Shown here: in pieces, positions 5,081 to 9,309 of the stretch
How positions within the stretch are numbered: the stretch's first letter is position 1
Layout of the letters: the number at the start of each line of letters is the position of its first letter
DNA from: Porphyrobacter sp.
GTDB lineage: Bacteria > Pseudomonadota > Alphaproteobacteria > Sphingomonadales > Sphingomonadaceae
NCBI GenBank assembly: GCA_021732945.1
Contig: JAKFWB010000015.1
Span: forward strand, 1 to 9,309
Length of the DNA stretch: 9,309 nucleotides
Direction: 5' to 3'
Position numbers and translations under genes: made by a program
The notes under the pieces: model-generated
Databases searched by the model: none
Told to the model about the DNA's origin: nothing
Seen by the model: only the letters and a program-made list of their open reading frames with translations

Positions 5081-5097
5081 CTGGCACACGGCTTGCA
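5081..5097 (+). promoter_or_regulatory. Sigma-54 (RpoN) -24/-12 promoter for transglycosylase-flhA-fliA
   Basis: The sequence CTGGCACACGGCTTGCA contains TGGCAC, 5 bases, TTGCA: a full match with GG and GC 10 bases apart. The predicted start is near 5108, about 47 nt before the next ATG (5155). A small hairpin, CGCC-TGAA-GGCG (5104-5115), lies at the expected 5' end of the message. Because the three downstream genes overlap, this promoter probably also drives flhA and fliA. Confidence 0.85.
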
Positions 5098-5154
5098 CAA
5101 CTCCGCCTGAAGGCGTCGCCCCCTGCGATGCTGATGTGATCAAGCGGACTGTGC

Positions 5155-6180
5155 ATGAGCCATCTGTCGTCGTCATTGGGATTGCCGTCGGGATCGATCC
5201 GGGCCGGGTTTGAAGCGGCGGCGCGCACCCATCAGGCGGTGCGCGATGGCGCCGCGCTGCCCACCGAGCGACAGTCTGCGGTGGGCCTGCCCGGCACACC
5301 GGTAACCGCCGCGATTGCCAACGCCGCCAATGCCACAAGCGTCGATTTCAACTATTTGCTGGCGCAGGCCGAAGTCGAATCCTCGCTTGATCCCAAGGCC
5401 CGCGCCGCCACGTCAAGCGCGACTGGCCTGTATCAGTTTGTCGATAGCACCTGGCTCACCACCCTCAAGAAGCACGGCGGTCGGTTCGGCCTTGGCGAGG
5501 TGGCTGACGCGATTGGTTTGACCCCTGCGGGCAATGCCTATGTCGCCGATCCTTCGCGGCGGGCGGAGATCCTCGCGCTGCGCAATGATCCCGAAGTCGC
5601 CAGCCTGATGGCGGCCGGGCTGGCCGAAGACAACCGCGCCCATCTGATGCCGATCCTTGGCCGGCAACCGAGCCACCCCGAACTCTACCTCGCCCATTTC
5701 CTCGGCGCAGGCGGAGCGGGGCGGTTCCTGTCCGAGTTGCAGGCCGATCCGAGCCAGAGCGCGCCTGCGCTGTTTGCCCGGCCAGCTGCGGCCAATCGCG
5801 CAATCTTCTACGCCCCGGACGGCAGCGCGCGCAGTCTTGCGCAGGTGATGGACGTGATCGGCACCAAGCTTGATCGCGCCTTGGACCGGGCGAGCGATGG
5901 CGCAGCGGTGCGCTTTGCCCGTGCCGACCTTGCCCCGTCAACCACTCTGCCGGGATACAGCCGAGGGCAGCAACTGAGCGTAGATCAACCCGGATTCGCC
6001 CCCCGCCTTCCCGCAGGGATCACCCGGCCAAGCTTGCCTTCCCTGCAATCAGCGCGCGGCCTGCTGCCCCATCGACCGCCCATGTCGCAGGTGCTGGGGG
6101 CGACCTTCGGCACCGATCCTGTGGCTGCACCGCCACAGGTGCGCCGCGCCTATAACACTTTGAAAGCCTTTGGCCTGTGA
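5155..6180 (+). CDS. Flagellar-associated lytic transglycosylase (SLT domain)
   Basis: SLT enzymes cleave the MurNAc-GlcNAc bond of peptidoglycan without water, leaving 1,6-anhydroMurNAc. The 341-residue product has its SLT domain at about 64-185: FNYLLAQAEVESSLDPKARA, with Glu75 in the ES motif as the catalytic acid, then SATGLYQFVDSTWLTTLKKHG (88-108), the substrate-groove motif, and later YLAHFLGAGGAGRFL (178-192). The C-terminal ~140 residues are Pro/Ala-rich and unrecognised. No Sec signal or membrane segment is visible at the N-terminus. The ATG at 5155 has only a modest Shine-Dalgarno (AGCGGA, 5143-5148). The gene overlaps flhA (GTGA) and follows its own sigma-54 promoter. It is similar in kind to Caulobacter PleA and Rhodobacter SltF, which open the wall for the rod; that role here is inferred from context. 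Confidence 0.85.
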   Translation: MSHLSSSLGLPSGSIRAGFEAAARTHQAVRDGAALPTERQSAVGLPGTPVTAAIANAANATSVDFNYLLAQAEVESSLDPKARAATSSATGLYQFVDSTWLTTLKKHGGRFGLGEVADAIGLTPAGNAYVADPSRRAEILALRNDPEVASLMAAGLAEDNRAHLMPILGRQPSHPELYLAHFLGAGGAGRFLSELQADPSQSAPALFARPAAANRAIFYAPDGSARSLAQVMDVIGTKLDRALDRASDGAAVRFARADLAPSTTLPGYSRGQQLSVDQPGFAPRLPAGITRPSLPSLQSARGLLPHRPPMSQVLGATFGTDPVAAPPQVRRAYNTLKAFGL

Positions 6181-8306
6181 CTGTGACTGCCACTACTGCT
6201 GCCGGGCCGATGGCCCGCCTTGCCGCCATGCCTGCCGCCATGGCTTTGCCGGTCGGCATCTTTGCGCTGTTGGCGCTGATGGTGCTGCCGATCCCGGCGC
6301 TGCTGCTCGACATCTTTTTCGTCCTCAACATCGCGATTTCGATCGCGGTGCTGATGGTGTCCCTGAACGCACGGCGTGTGCTCGATTTCTCCAGCTTCCC
6401 CAGCGTGCTGCTGTTTGCCACGCTGCTGCGGCTCGCGCTCAACGTCGCTTCGACCCGGGTGGTGCTGGTCCATGGGCACGAGGGCGGCGCAGCGGCGGGC
6501 GAGGTAATCGAAAGCTTCGCCGCCTTTCTGGTCGGCGGCAATTTCGTGGTCGGCCTCTTCGTGTTCGCAATTCTCATGATCATCAACATGATCGTGATCA
6601 CCAAGGGCGCGGGCCGCGTTTCGGAAGTCTCGGCGCGGTTCGTGCTCGATGCGCTTCCGGGCAAGCAGATGGCGATTGATGCTGATATCGCCGCCGGCCT
6701 CGTCACCGCCGATGAAGCGCGCGAGCGCCGCCGCGAAGTCACCATCGAGGCCGATTTCTACGGTTCGATGGATGGTGCGTCCAAGTTCGTGAAGGGCGAC
6801 GCGATGGCGGCGCTGCTGATCCTTGGCGTCAATATCGTCGCAGGCTTTGCGATCGGCATGATCAGCCATGGCCTGTCCGCGACTGAGGCAGGCGAGGTTT
6901 ACGTCACGCTGGCGGTGGGCGATGCGCTGGTGGCGCAGGTGCCATCGCTGCTGCTGTCGATTGCAGCCGCCGCGATCGTCACCCGCGTTTCGGACACCCG
7001 CGACCTGTCCGGGCAGATTGGTGGCCAGTTCGCCGATCCTCGCGGGTGGTTGCCGGTGGCGCTGATCCTGGGCGCGGTCGGGGTGGTGCCGGCCATGCCG
7101 CAGCTGATCTTCCTGCCGGGCGCAGCGATTGCCGCTGCGATCTGGTGGCGCCTGAAACGGCATGCCGCCGCGCCGCCTGTAGTGATTGAGGACGTGGACG
7201 AGGTCGCCCCCGATCACATTGCGCTGGCCGATGTCAGCGATGCGACCCTTGTCACGATCGAGCTCGGCTATGGCCTGATCGGGCTGGTGGACGCAGCGCA
7301 GGGAGCGCCGCTGATCACTCGTATCACTGGCATCCGCAAGCAATTGTCGCGCGATCTGGGGTTTGTGCTGCCGCAGTTCCGCATCAGGGATTCGCTCGAT
7401 CTGGGCGCGCAGGATTATGCCGTGCTGATGGGCGGTGTCAGCGTCGCGCGCGGCAGCCTGCGTCCCGGCAAGCTGCTGGCGATTGACGCGGGCGATGTGC
7501 GTCCCGGCACCAATGGTTACGGCGGTCTTACGGGTGAGGCGACCCGCGATCCCAGCTTCGATTGTCCCGCCTTGTGGATCGCGCCCGCCGCGCGCGACCA
7601 TGCCATTGCCGAAGGGTTTCTGGTGGTCGATCCCTCCACCGTCATCGCCACTCACGCCAATCAGGCCTTGCTCGCCGAGGCGCATCAATTGCTGGGGCCG
7701 GACGAGGTGCGCGAATGGGTCAATGCGCTGAAGGAACGCGCGCCCGCGCTGGTGGAGGCGGTGTATCCCGATCCGCTGCCGCTCGCCGCGCTGACCCGCA
7801 CCTTGCGCGCGCTGCTGACGGACGGGATCGGACTGGCGCATCCGCAGCCGCTGTTCACTGCCTTGGCGCTGGCGCTCCAGAAGACCTCCGACTTCGACGC
7901 GGTCATCGATGCCGTGCGCGCCGATCTGGGCGCGCGGCTGACCGCCCGGATTGCCCCTCCGGGCGAGGCGCTGAAGGTGGTGACGCTCGATGCCGGGCTG
8001 GAGAGCGCCATCCTTGGCGGGATGGTCGATCCGGCCACAGGCATGCCGCTGATCGAACCCGATTGCGGCGCGATGATCGTGCGCGAGATCAACCGCATTG
8101 CTGACGCCGAAGGCGGGGCGCTGGCGCTGATCGTGCAGCCGCCCGCCCGCCGCGCGCTGGCCGCGCTGCTCAAGCCGCGCTGTCCGCGCTGTCTGGTACT
8201 GTCGATCACCGAACTGCCCGCCGCTCAGCCGATTGCGGTGGTCGGCGTGATCGGCGCCGCGGATGAGCCGCCCCCGCTTGCCGCCCCGAAGGAGTTGGCC
8301 GCATGA
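6177..8306 (+). CDS. flhA: Flagellar export gate protein FlhA
   Basis: FlhA is the inner-membrane ring of the flagellar type III export gate; its cytoplasmic ring docks chaperone-substrate complexes. The 709-residue product has the expected length. Membrane part (about 20-328): hydrophobic helices near 22-62, 73-98, 115-142, 210-230, 242-266 and 290-325. FHIPEP-family signatures include LRLALNVASTRVVL (84-97) and RVSEVSARFVLDALPGKQMA (147-166), followed by IDAD; Asp208 in KGDAMA corresponds to the essential Asp of Salmonella FlhA. The rest is the cytoplasmic domain. Cys669 and Cys672 form a CPRC near the end, not usual in the family. Start GTG at 6177 overlaps the preceding stop (GTGA), with little Shine-Dalgarno, so translation is probably coupled. 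Its stop overlaps fliA (ATGA). Confidence 0.97.
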   Translation: MTVTATTAAGPMARLAAMPAAMALPVGIFALLALMVLPIPALLLDIFFVLNIAISIAVLMVSLNARRVLDFSSFPSVLLFATLLRLALNVASTRVVLVHGHEGGAAAGEVIESFAAFLVGGNFVVGLFVFAILMIINMIVITKGAGRVSEVSARFVLDALPGKQMAIDADIAAGLVTADEARERRREVTIEADFYGSMDGASKFVKGDAMAALLILGVNIVAGFAIGMISHGLSATEAGEVYVTLAVGDALVAQVPSLLLSIAAAAIVTRVSDTRDLSGQIGGQFADPRGWLPVALILGAVGVVPAMPQLIFLPGAAIAAAIWWRLKRHAAAPPVVIEDVDEVAPDHIALADVSDATLVTIELGYGLIGLVDAAQGAPLITRITGIRKQLSRDLGFVLPQFRIRDSLDLGAQDYAVLMGGVSVARGSLRPGKLLAIDAGDVRPGTNGYGGLTGEATRDPSFDCPALWIAPAARDHAIAEGFLVVDPSTVIATHANQALLAEAHQLLGPDEVREWVNALKERAPALVEAVYPDPLPLAALTRTLRALLTDGIGLAHPQPLFTALALALQKTSDFDAVIDAVRADLGARLTARIAPPGEALKVVTLDAGLESAILGGMVDPATGMPLIEPDCGAMIVREINRIADAEGGALALIVQPPARRALAALLKPRCPRCLVLSITELPAAQPIAVVGVIGAADEPPPLAAPKELAA

Positions 8307-9028
8307 AGCATGATCACGCTGCCTTTGCCGCGCCTGCGGTGCCCTATGGTTCGTCCCGCGCCGAAGTTGCTGATCGCGTGCGCCGCTTCCTGCCGCTGGT
8401 GCGCCGCACCGCATGGCATATCAACGGCAATGGCCGAGAAGGCTTGGAAATCGAGGATCTGGTCCAGGCCGGGATCGTCGCGCTGACCGAGTGCGCCCAG
8501 CGTCACAATGGCCCGACCGAGGATGGCTTTGCCGCCTATGCCAAGATCCGGGTGCGCGGCGCGATGCTGGATGAAGTGCGCCGCGTGGCCCATGACAGCC
8601 GCACCGCCCGCGCCAAGCGCGCCGGGTATGACCGCGCGCTTGGGCGGCTGCGCGGGCAGTTGGGCCGCGAGCCGAGCCGGGCGGAGCTCGCGCTCGACAT
8701 GGCGGTGAGCGATGCCGAATTGCTCGCCATTGAAGGCTCGGGCGTAAAGCTGACCCCGATTGACGACGCCTATGACGAAACCAGCCTCGCCTTTGCCAGC
8801 GATGATCCCGACCCGTTTGAGGCCCTTTGCGCCGCCGAGGATCGTGACCGGTTGGTGCAGGCGATGATCGAACTGCCTGACCGGCTGAAGCTGGTGTTGC
8901 AGCTGTTCTTTGTCGAAGAGCTCAACCTGACCGAAATCGCCGCCGTGCTCGAAGTCAGCGTGCCGCGCGTCCATCAACTGCGCGCCAAGGCGCTGAAAGA
9001 CCTTCGCGCGCTGATGGAGGCGGGATAG
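8303..9028 (+). CDS. fliA: Flagellar sigma factor FliA (sigma-28)
   Basis: FliA directs RNA polymerase to late flagellar and chemotaxis promoters. The 241-residue product has normal length. Region 2 (about 22-97): FLPLVRRTAWHI, then IEDLVQAGIVALTECAQRHN and FAAYAKIRVRGAMLDEVRRV, the hallmark 'RIRGAMLDELR'. Region 3 (about 110-150) is GQLGREPSRAELALDM. Region 4 (185-240) is LPDRLKLVLQLFFVEELNLT, then EIAAVLEVSVPRVHQLRAKA, a helix-turn-helix. The usual Asp-Trp after the region 2 motif is replaced by His-Asp. ATG 8303 has AAGGAG (8289-8294) 8 bases upstream, and it overlaps the flhA stop (ATGA). Its inhibitor FlgM is encoded at 4386-4694. It is the last gene of the unit begun at 5081. Confidence 0.96.
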   Translation: MKHDHAAFAAPAVPYGSSRAEVADRVRRFLPLVRRTAWHINGNGREGLEIEDLVQAGIVALTECAQRHNGPTEDGFAAYAKIRVRGAMLDEVRRVAHDSRTARAKRAGYDRALGRLRGQLGREPSRAELALDMAVSDAELLAIEGSGVKLTPIDDAYDETSLAFASDDPDPFEALCAAEDRDRLVQAMIELPDRLKLVLQLFFVEELNLTEIAAVLEVSVPRVHQLRAKALKDLRALMEAG

Positions 9029-9309
9029 CGAACCGATTCGCTGCCACCGCCCCTGTTGGAGACACAGGTTACACTGTCCAGGAACGAAAAACTCACCCCC
9101 GCAACGCCGCATGTGAAGGCGCGGGAAGAGGCGGTCGCGGTGGGTCATCCCGACAAGGGTGTCAGGCCGTACGGGCGTAGGAAAGCGCCTTAAGGGTCGC
9201 GGTATCTTTTGTTCGCGCCAAGCCGCCAAGTCACCAAGAAGGAGTGCCCGGTTCGGGGTCCGCACCCTCTCTTGGCGACTTGGCGGCTTGGCGCGAAACC
9301 TTAAGCCGC
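9029..9309. other. Region after fliA without a supported gene
   Basis: No coding sequence with a good start and protein-like composition was found here on either strand. It holds small hairpins (GACA-AGGG-TGTC at 9152-9163), a CCTTAAGG palindrome (9188-9195) and the long inverted repeat at 9212-9297. No clear intrinsic terminator with a T-run follows fliA. The next gene must lie beyond the window. Confidence 0.6.
9212..9297. repeat. 28-bp near-perfect inverted repeat made of octamer units
   Basis: Left arm 9212-9239 and right arm 9270-9297 pair over 28 bases with one mismatch (A9233 opposite G9276 in the complement), around a 30-base loop. Each arm is three 8-bp units: on the left GCGCCAAG, CCGCCAAG, TCACCAAG (CCAAG at 9218, 9226, 9234), and on the right CTTGGCGA, CTTGGCGG, CTTGGCGC (9271-9294). 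CCTTAAG occurs on both sides (9188-9194 and 9299-9305). The structure suggests a dispersed palindromic repeat or MITE-like element, or a very stable RNA hairpin. It lacks a T-tract, so a classical terminator is unlikely. Confidence 0.85.

Noticed and set aside
6150..8414. Long open frame (754 codons) on the minus strand opposite flhA
   Set aside because: It is a product of high GC codon use opposite a clear FlhA. The translation is rich in Arg, Gln, His and Gly with no recognisable domain.
8225..9265. Open frame (346 codons) on the minus strand opposite fliA and into the gap after it
   Set aside because: Most of it mirrors fliA, with low-complexity basic composition. The part beyond fliA starts inside the inverted repeat and shows no known domain, so it is not supported as a gene.
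9212..9297. Inverted repeat as a rho-independent terminator for fliA
   Set aside because: There is no T-run after the right arm, the loop is 30 bases and it lies about 180 bases past the stop.

Overview
This 9.3 kb, GC-rich window is a core piece of a bacterial flagellar gene cluster. No rRNA or tRNA is present to place the organism. The protein style, the sigma-54 promoters and the mix of genes suggest an alphaproteobacterium, most likely of the Sphingomonadales (Erythrobacter/Sphingomonas type). This is an inference, held with moderate confidence.

Layout. From the left edge, flgD (3' part missing), flgC and flgB lie on the minus strand and are read as one overlapping unit, flgB-flgC-flgD, from a sigma-54-type promoter at 1146-1161. 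Divergent from them on the plus strand is an overlapping pair: a MotA/ExbB-like channel subunit (1317-1994) and a small single-membrane-pass protein (1991-2452) that looks like a MotB/ExbD partner without a standard peptidoglycan-binding domain. A minus-strand GGDEF diguanylate cyclase (2460-3575) converges on this pair with 7 bases between the stop codons. The plus strand then carries flgA (3772-4308), flgM (4386-4694), a FlgN-like chaperone (4699-5046), a signal-less lytic transglycosylase (5155-6180), flhA (6177-8306) and fliA (8303-9028). The last ~280 bases hold no convincing gene but contain a striking 28-bp inverted repeat built from octamers.

Regulation. Three sites fit the sigma-54 consensus with GG-N10-GC spacing: upstream of flgB (minus), upstream of flgA (plus) and upstream of the transglycosylase-flhA-fliA unit (plus). 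Upstream of the flgB promoter are two near-identical 18-bp elements, placed where a sigma-54 activator (FlbD/FleQ type) would bind. A weaker sigma-28-like site lies in front of flgM. The wiring suggested is a hierarchy in which sigma-54 drives rod, P-ring, export and fliA genes, then FliA drives late genes, with FlgM holding FliA until the hook-basal body is complete.

How the genes work together. FlgB, FlgC and FlgD build the rod and cap the growing hook. FlgA helps P-ring assembly. The transglycosylase probably opens the peptidoglycan for the rod. FlhA is the export gate, the FlgN-like protein escorts hook-associated substrates, and FlgM/FliA time late gene expression. The MotA-like pair may power or modify a motor, and the GGDEF enzyme could tie motility to c-di-GMP.
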